DNA from: Begonia masoniana
Lineage: Eukaryota > Streptophyta > Magnoliopsida > Cucurbitales > Begoniaceae
Assembly (NCBI GenBank): GCA_022432975.1
Contig: CM039502.1
Location: 2,966,375-3,030,374 of the forward strand
Direction of reading: 5' to 3'
Length of the DNA stretch: 64,000 nucleotides
In this document: piece after piece, positions 49,437-63,200 of the stretch
Position numbering within the stretch: the stretch's first letter is position 1
How the letters are laid out: the number at the start of each line of letters is the position of its first letter
Made by a program: the position numbers and the translations under genes
The notes under the pieces: model-generated
What the model was told of the DNA's origin: nothing
Seen by the model: only the letters and a program-made list of their open reading frames with translations
Databases searched by the model: none

Positions 49437-52400
49437 TCATTTCAAGTTCATTGCAGCAGCCATATTTCTCAGCTTTTGAGAGATTTCAGAAAATGATGGC
49501 CTCTTGGCTGGATCAGAGTCCCAGCAACTTTCCATCAAAGCCTTCCATTCCGGATCACACCAAGATGGAATTTGAGGTCGTAATGAATTGTTCACTATTC
49601 CTCCTGCCAGATCAAGATGAAGAATTAGTGAAATTAGTAATGTGAGATTGTAGCTCTGCTCTGTCTTGATATGCAGCTAATTTCTCTTTTAGCGCAAAGA
49701 ATTCTCTTCTTCTCTCGTAACTTCCCTACCATCAACATCTTTTGTTCATCAAAAGTTAAAATAAAGGCAGTAATGTTGGAATGATTAAACAATCAACTGA
49801 AGCTCATGTTCGATTGCAGAACGCGGCATATAATAAACTCAATTTTATGAGACTTACCAATTATAGAAGCACAGTGCATATCTGCATAAGGTTCATCTCC
49901 GGTAAGCACCTCCCACATGACAATACCAAATGAGTACACATCAATCTAAAACACGAAAAAATAAAAAGTTATTACATCAAATTAAAAGGACTATATTTTC
50001 GAGTGTTGATAGAAAAAAAAGGCTTAATCTTGAAGCTTAAAATTTGATAATCTGACAGGTAGCTTCACCTTTTCAGTAACCATGTTACTTTTTCCACTAA
50101 GAAGCTCGGGAGCCATCCATGGTAAAGTTCCCCGAACACCCCCTGAGACTAAAGTGTGCTGTCTCACCTTTGATAAGCCCAAATCGCCAATCTGAAAACA
50201 CATATATGAGGTGAATCTCATTGCAGGCGCCCCTTTAAAAAGTTCACCAAGTTTGAGTGTGTAAAGATCAGGGAAAAAAGTACAGTTGAAATAGAAAATG
50301 AATTGTGATACGCACCGCCGTGAAAAGAAATAATAAGAAAAAAAAAATTAATAGATAAGCTACAAGTAAAACAGAAGATAGAAGAAGAACAAATGAGAAA
50401 GTAGAAATAATTAGGATAAACAAACCCGTTTATCTTACCTTGCATACGGGTCTTTGTGGATCCCTCATGTTCACTAAAAGATTTTCACATTTCAAATCAA
50501 AATGTACAATGCTCTTTCCATGCAAATACTCCATTCCAAATGATGCGTCCATAGCAATGATGAGTCTCTTCCGACGATCAATGGTTCTAGTAGATAGCAT
50601 AATGATATGAACTTTAAAAAAAATGCATACGATACACTAAAATGATCAAGTGATGAAAGATATCAAATGATCACAAACAAAAGAGAAAATCGTATTACCT
50701 GTCCTTCTTCTGCAAAAACTGTTTTAAGGATCCATTTATCATGAACTCTGTTACAGTCGCTAAGGATCCATCAGGACCATCACGGACAATGCCATAAAAG
50801 GAAACAACATTTGGGTGGTGTAAAGAACTTAATATCAAAGCCTCCTTCCAGAAATCTGCAATCTATCGTAACATCCAAAATATTACTGTCAAATATACCA
50901 GACGACCCATAGACAAGATACAAATACAATGAGTAATCATTAACTAAAAAAATTCATTAAAATCGTACTTAAATTGCATAAAATGTGTTAGACAGAGCAA
51001 AGCAACTTTTAAATTATAATCAATTTCTTACACACGTAGACATGCATCCAAGTATCATAAAAACAACATCTGAAGGCAAAAAAGGCTCATACAACGTAAA
51101 TATAAGCATAAGTCACCAAAAAATGTTCATTACCATTATAGATAAATTTTGAAATATTAACCTGACCAAATAATTTCTTTAATATCAGCTTGATGGATAT
51201 TAGAACTCCAGTAGTATAATAATGATAATAGAAACACTAAATAATTACAGCGCCATGATTGAGAACATTTATAGACCTAAATAACATTTCTTTTAACAAA
51301 GTCCAAAGTCCAGACATGCAATTTTAGCTAGCTATGTAAAACCATCATTTACTCTTTACATTCTCTTGGCAATTTTTTTTGGAAGGAATTACTACAGAAC
51401 CACACGAGTAATTTTGTATGACAACAATCGGGAAGGCCAAGTCGCACCAAAGTAACATGTAAACGAAACACTTTGACATAAAATAAAATGATCAGATCAA
51501 AGTAATACCAAGCGTTCTCTTTCAGACGGCCGCCCAGCAAAGCAACTGGCTTTAATTCTCTTTATTGCTACATCAGAACCTCTCCATTTTCCATGATAAA
51601 CAGCCCCATATGTCCCAGATCCAAGTGCTCGGATCTCCTCCAGATCATCATTTTTAATTGTCTATCCAAAAAAAACAGAGTTGATGAGAGGGAAAACAAT
51701 AAGTAACGTGAGCCATAAGGAATTATCAGTTGGCCAGTAGATAATGCTGATATATGTACAGCTGAAAATAACCTGCAATCCCCTGGCAATGGCTTCTGCC
51801 TCAGCCTTCGTTGGCTCAATTTTTGATGGTTTTAAATAGTCATTATCAGCTTCCTGTTCTGATCCTCCTAAGGCATTCTACATGCACACAGAACATTGTA
51901 AATTGAAAAAATGAGAGAACTTTTGATAACATGCTACTGTTATTGATCATTTCTGACATGCTCACCGTTGCTTCTAACTCATTTGACATTTCTTCTTTCG
52001 CCACTAAGTCAGGCTTTGTTGCAGCACTTTCAGAGACTGCCGTTGTGACCTCTTCAGCTTCTTCTAATGCTACTCGCTTTACTGAAGCAATTAAGTCAGG
52101 TAAGAAATTCATATGGTTGACAGAGATATTCAATTCTTCGGTAGCAATAACATCTTCTCCAACTGGCTTCTTAACACCACCATTCTTTTCGGGTTCATTT
52201 AAGCATATTGGAAAATCAAAAGGTACCACTGGGGAGCTATCATCTACTAATTTGTGATGCTCTGAACATTCAACAGACTGGGCATTGCCATTGTCAACTC
52301 TTACTAAAGAACTTGCCTCTTCTCCTGGAATATTTGAGATCTCCAACCTCATAGTTTCTGTTAAATTGGCATCAATATTTGATTGTGGATTCAGACTAGG

Positions 52401-54304
52401 AGTAGTAGAAAGTACCAATTTATCGTTATCCAATAGAGACGATGAGTCTGACTGCTCGACATTTCTTTTATCGGGTGTTGATCGAACATCATCTAGACCA
52501 GGACAATTGTTATTTTCCTGGCACATAGAGTTTGTATTGATTCTCAAAGCATTTTCATACAAGTATTCCGAACAGCCAGTTCCCTCAAACCCAATGTTTT
52601 GAGAGGAATCAAGCAAGGGATTTTGATTGTCAATGCCAGTACAAAACTGTTCATTGCCTTCTCGCACACCCCTCGCATATCCTGAATTAACTGTACCATT
52701 CACTTGATGAGAATTGGATGCTTCGTAAGAGGGAGTAGGAGCAACATGCATTGGATTTGTAATATTTCTCCACACAACATTTCCAGGTACATGACTATGT
52801 GACATTGATGGGTGCGGATTGTCTCCACCATATACGTATGGCATATATCCATATCGAACTTGTTCATCTGGTGTTGTAATGTGCAACTGTGATGTGATAG
52901 GAACTGCTTGATCATTATATACATCATTTCCCATTTCTGACCTAGCACATTGTCGTAAATTTGTGGATACATAATGACCATCGATAAAATTATTTTGCCC
53001 GATAGGGAAATTCAAATTTGGACCATCCATTACATATTGATCATTCATTCTTCCTGCACCAGATGCATGTACTCTTGGATCATCAACTCGCATATTCAAC
53101 TGATGCTGCAAAATCCATCCTCTCTCGTGATTTTGAGTATCATTATAAACCAATCGGGGATCATTATTCGCATCATTGGAGAAAATTCTTGCATCTGAAT
53201 TTACCATAAAAATTTCCCGATTAGGAATGCATTCAAGGCACGGATTTCCAACTTGAGCATGTCCATTGACTACATTGGTGTGCTCCAAATGGGGTTGATT
53301 TCTTTGAAAATTCATCCGGCAATGCTCACAAATACTGCCACCATCGAAAACACTGTGACTATGAAGAATATTACCAGGAAAACCTGAATTTTCACAAGTT
53401 ACAACTCCATTTTGCAGCCACACAACATTCTCTGAAAATTGTGGCTGGTGTTCAAATGTAGGCAGGTGGTTCACCGACTGCCGAGCATAGTCCTCAGAAG
53501 GTAAATCTGCAAACGGCATTCTATACCGCATGGAAGAAGGAGAAGACGGAAATTCAGGCATTGACCTTGAATCCTGGGGCCCATGATGCCTAGGAGAATA
53601 GTAAGCAGGACTCCATGGAGCTTCCATTTCATTATACCTCTGAGAAACAGATTGCTGAGGCATTGCAAGGTGACAGAGATTATATTGTGACAAGGGATCA
53701 AAATTCCTTTGGCTATGGAAGCTCCATCAAGACCTGATGGATTGAAATACCGGTCAGACCCATATATATCCTCGAGAGGGCCAATCACAGGAGAATCAGG
53801 AAGCAGTTGTTTCCTAAAATCAGTAGCATCGTTTAAATTATTAAGAGCATCGACATATCTTCTCTCATTATCCCTCTCATCTCCATCAATAAAAGCAGAA
53901 CCATCTAGATCAGAATGAGAAGATAAAAACACCCTCAGCTTAGTGAATCCATCTCCTGAACCCAATTTGTCATATTCCTCCATCATATTAATTACATCAT
54001 CATCATTCACAACAGAGACAAGAGCATCAAGATCTTCATCTGGTTGCTGATACTTAAGAAGCGATGCTCCTTCATAAATTTCTTTCATCTTACTCATTAA
54101 CCCCTCGTAAGTAATGTCTCTGGACACACTAACAATTCGAGTCTCTCCACCAACATAGCGAAGCTTTCCGTCTTGTGGGCGAGACATTATACTTCCTAGA
54201 AAACTACATAGAAACTTCACACGTGGCGTCTCATCAGTTGATCCAGGACTAAGTCCGGGAGAGAAGGTGGGAAGTGAAGGCGGGGTTGCTGAAGGACTTC
54301 CCAT
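49437..54304 (-). CDS. PB1-domain Raf-like MAPKKK (plant group B), 8 exons, one frameshift
   Basis: Serine/threonine kinase of the plant PB1-Raf type; relatives act in osmotic-stress/ABA signalling by activating SnRK2s. Exons: 51966-54304, 51773-51877, 51509-51661, 50699-50862, 50439-50586, 50069-50191, 49858-49945, 49437-49603; all GT-AG. PB1 domain at residues about 28-127 ([56 protein letters not shown]). A long low-complexity middle follows. Kinase: [11 protein letters not shown] loop, [26 protein letters not shown] (DLG in place of DFG, normal for this group), [25 protein letters not shown]. It ends [10 protein letters not shown]. Exon 1 is 2,339 nt, one short of a multiple of three. The frame changes near 53716-53721, just after PSGLDGA, so as written PB1 and kinase are not joined. 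About 1,095 residues if that base were an assembly loss. Confidence 0.9.
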
Positions 54305-55059
54305 GGTGTATAAGCCTCAATAATGACGATTTTCCCGATCAATTAGGCTCACCAGCTCGCTCCGAAATGGGTCCAACTTGCAATTTCTTTATTACTTATA
54401 CAAAAACTCTCAAGTAGATAGCTCAACTCAAAGATATCGAAAATTTAAAACGAAATCTGAAAGCTTTACCAAGTACCTTGTGTTTAAGATTCCAAATTGA
54501 TAAACTTTTCCCCTCAATAGCCATCAATAACAATAATCACGATTCGGGATTCAACCAAAAACACTGGAAATTAGATCTCGAAACACCTACGGATCAGCGA
54601 CAAATAGCTTTTCATGCGAACTAAACACCGATCGAAAATTCAGGAATAAGAAAAAAATATATAAATATCCCAACGCAGATTCGAAACGCGGATATCCAAT
54701 TCGTAGATGGACAAAGAAGAGAATACCTTGAATAAAAAACAAAATTCTCAACTCTTCATTCAGACGCATAAAAAACTTTTCTGGCCTAGTTTAGTCACCG
54801 AAAAATCGTGGTTAAGAGAGAATGATGTAGGGAGAGAAGGACAGGAGTGGCGAGATGGGAAGTCATGAGAAGGGGCTAAGACAATGACGGGGAAGGAAAA
54901 AGGAATGGAGAGAAAGGAAAAGGACCACCATAGAAGAAGAATCGGAAGTTGTTTCTGTACATCTCCTCCATCCTTCTTCTTCTTCTTCTTCTTCCCAAAG
55001 ACCTCAGGAGGAATGGCTCCCAACAGGGAAGATGCGATGCCCGGCTGCCAGGTAGTGTC

Positions 55060-55169
55060 CCACGTGGCACTACCTGCTTTCTGCCTCTTCACAAGCATCT
55101 TATTTATCCCCTTCATGGATATGCGCCGATGCGGTATGCCTCCTTCTTTTCGCACGTGCATGTCACGTG
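55060..55169. promoter_or_regulatory. Cluster of three CACGTG (G-box/ABRE) cores upstream of the Raf-like kinase
   Basis: CCACGTGG at 55060-55067 followed by CAC (ABRE-like), and CACGTG at 55153-55158 and 55164-55169. They lie 750-870 bp upstream of the kinase ATG. Such clusters bind bZIP factors, including ABA-response factors. Assignment to the kinase is by position only. Confidence 0.4.
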
Positions 55170-55214
55170 TTTACCTTCTTTCCTTTCTTATTTTGGTTAT
55201 AATTTTAAATAAAA

Positions 55215-56062
55215 TGGTAATTATCGATTTGAACCCTGTACTATACACGTTTTTTCAATGCGCCCCTGTACTAAAAAAAATTGTCAAATCGAACCCTGCA
55301 CTTTCATTTTGTTATCAATTTAAATCTTCTATTAACAATTTCATTAAACATTCATTTAAAAAATTACCAAAAAATTTTGAATTCAGTTGAAATTTTTACC
55401 AGATGTTTATTACTTAATGAAAAGATAATCTAGAAATTTTTGTAATTTTTTAACATATGTACGATTTATTGTAATTTTATTTTAATATTTTATAAAAATA
55501 TTATAATAAATCATACAAATTTTAAAAAATCACAAAACGTTTTCTATTATTTACTCATGATATGTTAAACATGTGAAAAATGTTTCAAATAAATCAAATA
55601 TCGTTTGGTATTTGTTTAAAAATTAATTTATAAAGTGAAGAAGAAACTAAGATTAATTTAAAAAAATACCAAAAGATATTGGATTTATTTGAAACTTTTT
55701 CCACATGTTCACCACGTTATGGGTGGATAATAGAAAAATTGTTGTAATTGTTTAAAAGTGGTATGATTTATTATAATATTTTTATAAAATACTAAAATAA
55801 AATTACAATAAATCGTACATGTATTAAAAAATCACGAAAAATTTCAGATTATCTTCTCCTTAAGTAGTGAACATGTGGTAAAAATTTCAACTGAATCCAA
55901 GATCGTTTGGTAATTTTTTAAATGAGGGTTTAATGAAATTGTTGATAGAAGGTCTAAACTGATAACAAAATTAAAGTACAGGGTTCGATTTGACGATTTT
56001 TTTAGTACAGGGAGCGAATTGAAAAAACGTGTATAGTATAAAGTTCAAATCGATAATTACCC
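55215..56062. mobile_element. Foldback MITE, Mutator type, 848 bp
   Basis: Left half and right half are inverted copies of each other almost to the centre. The left end is GGTAATTATCGATTTGAACC and the right end is its inverted counterpart, GTTCAAATCGATAATTACC. Inner words such as GATTTATTATAA/AATAAATC also pair. A 9-bp target duplication, TAAATAAAA, flanks it (55206-55214 and 56063-56071), as Mutator-type elements make. No coding frame. Confidence 0.82.
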
Positions 56063-56521
56063 TAAATAAAAATAATGGAATCACTCTTTAGAGTGTGATT
56101 CCATTGGTTTTCTTAGAATTTTCTATCAAATTTTATTCGTAATAATAGATTTGCTCTTAAATTCTAAACTCTAATTTTTATCTCATAACGTAACAATCAT
56201 TGATTGACACGATTAATAAAATAAAACATAAACAATTAAAATACAATATTAAATGCATTCATTGATGATTATTTCGTTAAGAAATAAAAATTAAAAAGTA
56301 AAGATAGTATTATTTCAATATTAATCATAATCATTGGCAAATTTTAAATAGTTTTCTTTAACTGGCATAATCAAACAAATGTCTTAACAAATTCCAAAGT
56401 AGGCTTCAAGTAATTGTTATAGTGGAAGAGAAAATCAACAAGTTCTTGAAATTCGTCCACACAAATAATCGAGAAATTCATATAAGCGTACATAACCCAA
56501 ATATTTTATCAAACACCGGTA

Positions 56522-56572
56522 CTTTTGAGTAACTACTCAAAATCAACAAGTAATTGAATAGTTACTCAAAAG
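56522..56572. repeat. Short hairpin with perfect 13-bp arms
   Basis: CTTTTGAGTAACT (56522-56534) and its reverse complement (56560-56572) enclose 25 AT-rich bases that contain another ACTCAAAA. Probably a tiny MITE remnant. Confidence 0.65.
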
Positions 56573-57264
56573 GTCTGGTGTTCAATGAATAATAACAGTA
56601 TATTTACTCTTCTATTCTACTTTATTAACATACTTAATGACGTGTCTAACAATAATTAATGCAATTAATGAAATATATTATAAAAAATTAATTTATTACA
56701 TTAATTATATTAATAATTGTTTGATACGTCAATAAATATTTTAACAGAGTAAACGTAGCATTTCCCTTCAATGAAATATTTTGGTCACCTACACTCAGAT
56801 GAACTAATGATTTTTAAAATAAATAAATAAATATGGGATGATAGGAAGTGTAATTATAACACTATCATCCTAATTTGGCAAGCATCCATTTCATAGTATC
56901 TCATTTAACATTCAAAACTAACAAGAGTTCACCGCACTAAACAATATTCGTAATTCATTGATAAAGGAAAACACCAATCAACAAATTACATATTGCTAAC
57001 ATTTTTCAAGAAAGGCGATAAATAGTATATTCATTATTCATTCTGTCCAAGACATTCAACATTTTTCAGTTTTTGCAGCAGTATCTCTTCTAAAAACAGA
57101 TGCATACCTGGTGAAATTGTGACTTCAAGTAAATTCTCGATGGACCAATACATCATTTTTCTAGCTATCTTCAAAAGGGTAAACCAATAAACGAAGAAAG
57201 TTAAAGATAATTCACATAAAATAGCAGCCAACAGAACAGAACAGAGTAAGCATTTTCACAAGTT

Positions 57265-60200
57265 CTATGCTAATAAAGCTTTGGCCATTATGGAACGATG
57301 ATAGAGTTGCTGCTCGTATAGCTCTCGGAAAATAAGATATTTGGCATCGTGGTACTTCTTCACTTTTGGATCAGATGACGGATGAATCACCTGCAAAATT
57401 TTAAACAAACATACCTTTATTGTGGCAAAAGTAACTAAATGATGTCGTTTTAACAAAATCAATACACTCAAATGGCAAGTCTAGCAAATGTCACAATGTG
57501 CTTCTTATCAGGTCAACCCACTTCGGATGTACTAGAAATTATTATGTTAATTATTTTCCCTCTTTAAATATTTATCCCATTCTATGGCTTCTTCATGAAT
57601 ATAAAACTTTGCTACTCGACTAACCTTATATGGCAGGCTAAGAGTTTTTAATGTTAATTGTGTTCATTAGCCAAATTTGGATGTTATGAGTTTCTAATAT
57701 TACTTACTTTTTTTGTTTACAAACAATTGTTATCTGCTTGTAAATGTTTTCATGAATATGAACCTTGACAACGAAGAGAAGGGAAACAAAAAAACCAAAA
57801 TCAAAATGTATCATTTTCTTTTTAGCATCCATGAATTAATGAAAAAAATATTAATAATACTGAATAAGAGAATATAAAAGCTATGCATACTTGACCAGCT
57901 GCATTCATTGCCTTCATGGCCTCTTGCAGAGTGGAGTACTTCCTTGATGCAACAGCACCAAGAATGGAAGCACCTAATAATACAGATTCATTCTCTCGAG
58001 GAAGAATTATGGTACAACCTGGAGCGACAGCCAAAAATAACACATTAAAATTTCTCTTATTTGCTAGAATGAAGAATAAAAATAATCACTTTGTCATGTG
58101 ACCGATGTAATGAGATGGCATATACAAATATGTATGTGAGCGATGTAATGAGATGGCATATAGCAAATATGAAACAATCTTTGCACAACACATGACAAAT
58201 TAAAATATGGAAATAGCGGGGAGACAAAGGAAAAGCGAGATTAAATTTATTTAAATATCAACGTGTATCAAATTGTATGAACACAAAAAACACAAAAATT
58301 ATTCATAGGAAAAGGTAGAAACAATAATTGAACCTATCCTAACGTTTCTGAGATGCGAAGCTTGGGAGTTGGGACAATTATAATTTTAAAAACTATAATT
58401 GATTACACTATCCATAACATGCCTGGCTTCCTGAGGAATCATATTGCTTACACTAGTTGGATATGACAGTATGGATTCTTTAAAGAGACTTCAGATGAGA
58501 ATAGAATAGTCTTTTTGAGGAATTTCTCTCTCTGAAATACACCTTGTCATAGAATCTTCAGTAATAATGAATCAGCTTTTGGAAAATGTATACTCTTGGA
58601 AAAACAAGTGAGATAAAACCCGATCTTTTTTTTTGCTCATTTACTTGTTCTGTTCTGCCCACTAGCTTGACAGCAATATAAATAATTTTGAAAATGCTAT
58701 CTACTCCAGCCCATTATTCTTCATTCACTTTAGTTGTTCACAGTGATAGGAAAAAATAGTTCCTACATGCTAGAGCTGGGGCATAAATATCCAAACAAGC
58801 TCTAAAAGATTGTCGAAAAGTGCTTTTCTTCGCAGCTTACACACACATGCTCAAAGCCCACACAAGTGCACACATAGATAGATATATAGAGAGAAAGAGG
58901 AACCAGTGATGTTTGCATGCTCTTGAATGAATAACGGGTTCTTGGCAAGGCCACCACATGCAAGTATGGTGTCAATCTGCAAGACAGGTGACACGTGACA
59001 GAAAAATGTATGAAAACACATAATATATAGTTATCCATCCACAGTTCATGTAAGATTAGAAGCACAGAGACATGAAAGAAGTCATAATAGGGGCCAGAGA
59101 TATGAACCTCAGTTACAAGATTTTGAGATTCCATTTAATTCTACTTTTTTTCAAAATAAAAATAAAAAATCATCCGCTCTGTAGTCAGGGAGCCAACAGG
59201 CACTAACTTTTTCTCCTTATTTTTCATACTGTCCAAGCATCTGCCAACGTATTTGTGGTAAATACACATAATCCAGCTAGTTCTAGATTCTTATATGGTT
59301 TAAATTTCCTTTTTAGCTAATAAATAAGAAATCTTCCTCCATCCAAGTCAAAACCCCATCAAGAACTGAGATAGGGCAAGTAGAAGATGAACTAAATGAA
59401 GTTCTGCAGAAACTACATAAAACAACTGGTACAAACTAAAAACGACTCCCTGATAGAAGAAAAAAAATCTGATAAAATTTGATCCAAATAAAGACTTGTT
59501 GTCTATGTGAGATCTCATATGACACTAAGCTTCCTAAAATAATAATGGAAACAGGCACAATAATATTACAAACAGATCTATTATTAAGACCACGTGCTCT
59601 TAGCTTACTTTATGGCCATGAACATTGCAATGCTCCACAATGTGCCGTGTACCATATGCAATTCCTTGTACTGTGGCCAGATACAAAAGGGCCAACTGTT
59701 TCTCACTTGTATCAAGTGTCAGGCCACATACCATTCCTTTTGCTTTTGGATCAGCAATTGGAGACCTAAGCAAACCCACACACTTCCTATGATTAATTTT
59801 TTTAATATGGTTTCAGAAAATTAAAAATAAACGCACGCTATGTCGTTCACCTGTTCCCATGAAAGTCAGGAAGGACATGTAAATCTTCCGTCAATGCAGC
59901 AAGAAATGGACACTTAAGTTCAAGAGTCATTGTTTCTAGTAACTTGTTCAGAAGTTCAAACACAGAGACATCTGAGAGAGTAATTCATTGAAGAAAAGTA
60001 TAAAAAGTTAAGATCAAGCACAATTACAAATCATATGCCAGAAATTTAACCCAAGAGAAGAGCATTAATAACCGATATAAGAAGAAAAAACTCACTCTGA
60101 GAAGCTGCTCGGTTTGCAAGGTGAGGAGAAGCAACGTGATTTTCAATGACATGATCCAATAGTGCACCAGTTGCACTCTGACCACCTTCGGTGAGCCAAT

Positions 60201-63200
60201 ATTCAGGTACCATAGCTAACATACAAAACAAAAACAGAAGAATAAAGGTTGAATTTCTTGTGAAGATAGGTAATAATGGCGATAGTATGATTGAAGTACC
60301 ATTGTTTCTGAGGGATATGATACTGACAAAAATTGAATATTGGCAAGTAATGTAACAACATGAAGAAAATTTAATATCAAACACAATGAGTAAAGTGAGA
60401 AACTGAATGTATTTCTGACCTAAAAATGTAACTGAAAAAAATCTATAAATATCTCGGACTACAAAGTTTGGGTAGTACTACATAATTATATTTACCTGCT
60501 CCTATCTTAAACTGCAAATGGAAGTATATCTAAACATAGTTCACATCTTTAAACACCTGAACATATTTTGCAAGAATGTGACTAAATAATTTGGATGATA
60601 ATTTTTAAACACCTGACCAAAATGGACCCCAAATCCCTGGAATAAATAGCTTGCTCCAGGAAACAGCCATATGGCAAGTAGAAGTTCCACAAACTAATGT
60701 CATTCGATGACATATCGCTTCCTTATCAAACTCTGACACATAAACATTGAAGAAGAAAACTTCAAAACACCATTTTAAAAAGAATAACAATTCTACAATG
60801 AGCCACAACAATCTTTACCATCAGAATCTGAGAGGGAATGCCTTCCATCACCCCAATTCCACCAGCATGAGCATCAATTAGTGACTGTCCCAACAGGAAT
60901 TCCTGAGACCAGACCCAGTTCCTGAAAAAATCATTGAAGAACTCGACATAACTCAAAAAAAGTGGGGAATGCATGGATTCCATTCAAGCCAGCCCCCTTC
61001 AGGTGCCGAAAATACCAATTCAAGTTCTTCATTCTTCAGTGAAAAGTTTCTATAATCAGTAGAAAGTTTCTTGCCTTTGCAGCTGCTGGTGATAAACCAG
61101 AACCCAAAGGATGACCAGGAAAAGCTACACTGCGCCCTGTTGTCATTTCTATGGTCAATTTGCATACACACAAGTTGCAGCAAAAGTAGAGAAAGCTATC
61201 TACACAGTGACATAAAGAAAGAAAACATCATAGAGGCAGCCATGGGGACACAATAACTTCTTTTGTGCTTAGTATCAGGGAAACGATAAAATGAAATAAA
61301 GATATTCTTATGGTAAGCAGGATGTGCGTACTCAAAAATATTCTAAATTAAGTCACAGTTTATGCATAATCATTAACCTCACAAACAGTGCGCTGATTAG
61401 CACCAAAGATGAACTAGATGATGATCTATGAAATAGTCAGGCAGCAATCATAAATATTCATCTTAGAGCATAGCAGAAAAAAAATTGGCGAAAGATAAAC
61501 ACTATAGATACAGAGAATAAAGTTATTAAATTAACATACAGTGCAAAACTACAACCACATATAGAAACCTTAAAATCTGAGATATTAAGGAATTAAAAAT
61601 CTCGAACATTACTATTCTGCAGTCACCAGTGTATTAGAAGAATCAATCTCAAAAATTGCAGTTCCAAATGGTTTAAAAAGACAATATCCATTGTCAGGAA
61701 AGAATGGATACAGTCACAGATTCTTTGAATTAAATACCTATCTTAGCATGATGGCCCTCTACGAGATCACCTAAGCCAATCTCCTCCCAGAAATCATCAT
61801 CCCATCCACAAGCTTCCATTGCACGTGAATCTCTCTCATTGACTTGCTGCATATGTGCATGACCAAGATATGTCCACTTGCAAACTGTAGTGCACAAACT
61901 CCGAGTATCATCACCTGTGGCTCTAAGAAAATCCACATAAGTCAGGAGAAAGACATCAGAATTTCAGTAAACGAAGCGACTCATGATTGAGAGATTTCAC
62001 TTTACCTGTATGCTAACCAATCACTCAAGTCCATCCACCGAAACACCATCGACCAAGATTCTTGTAAATTTTCTTTCACCCATAAAAGCTGCAAATTTTT
62101 TTAGTATCAAAGAAAATCCACCATAATTGGCAATTAATGGAAAGTGAAGAATGCTTTATAAACATTCACGGCCTAACAGTATATGCAAGTAACAATTGCA
62201 GCAACTTATTGAATAGGTGAATTAGATGTATAAAGATAAGAACAAGCATTTCCACAGTCGATACAATTGTGTGAGAACCAAATCACTGCAATCTTGAGTT
62301 CAGAATATAAGAAGAAAATTTAACAGAATAAGATCACATATTACATCAGACAAACTAAAAACCATATTAAATAAGTATTTGATCACCTTTGGAGGCTGCA
62401 TCTCAGGAGAAAGAGATCCACCACAGTACTGCAACACTGGAGAATTACAAGAATTGATCCTTTCAGCTTGCTCTACTGCCCTATGATCCATCCATACTAT
62501 TATATTCCTTCTTGAATCACCACTCCAAGAAATTGTAACAGGAGATCCATCAGCATCCACTGCGACTGAAAATAGAAGGCATTCCATGCTAAGCATATCG
62601 ATTCTCTGGCTAGCAACAACTTAACAAGTAAAGTTCTGGACAGCAATTAAATAAATGCTACAAGCATCTACTGTGTAAATAGATACAGACCAAGTGAACA
62701 GGTAGCAGCAAATCCAAGACCCTTCACTTCGTCTCCTGACACTTCTGCAACAGAGCACGCTGTCTTGACTGCCATACATATAGCAAGCCATATATCTGTA
62801 GATGATTGCTGGTTTGAAAATAAAGCTCATAAATTACCATAATTTTTTTTATCAATAAAAGTACAGTTGTAATTTACCTACAAAAGACTAAACAAATCAG
62901 GTTATAAACTAATCTTTCCCCACCAAAGAAGAGTATTACAAAAGGAATCTAAAATTGCATTCTCGAGAATTAGCCAAATCCTTTTATTGCAAATGCACCA
63001 AAAAATGCAATTATTCACAAGCCTAACGCTTACATTGTTTTATCAGTGCTACTCCCATCTTTCCATTCTAAGAAAAAACTACTAAAAATTTAGGCATCAC
63101 CCAACAAATGCTTAATCATTTCTAACTAGGTTCATATAAATGAGGCGTTCTACAATGCAGAAGAAGATGAATAACATCTTCCTCTTTATTCAAGCACAAG

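Larger units (their letters stand above)
54305..57264. other. Kinase 5' region, foldback MITE and spacer to FGGY
   Basis: 54305 to about 54870 is probable kinase 5' leader (possibly with an intron). G-box cores lie at 55060-55169, an 848-bp foldback MITE at 55215-56062 and a small hairpin at 56522-56572. The remainder is AT-rich with no gene seen. Confidence 0.6.

Noticed and set aside
52974..53209. Plus-strand frames inside the kinase first exon
   Set aside because: Antisense shadows of the 2.3 kb coding exon.
54884..55390. 168-codon plus-strand frame upstream of the kinase
   Set aside because: It rests on TTC/GAA triplet repeats and runs into the foldback MITE; no family resemblance.
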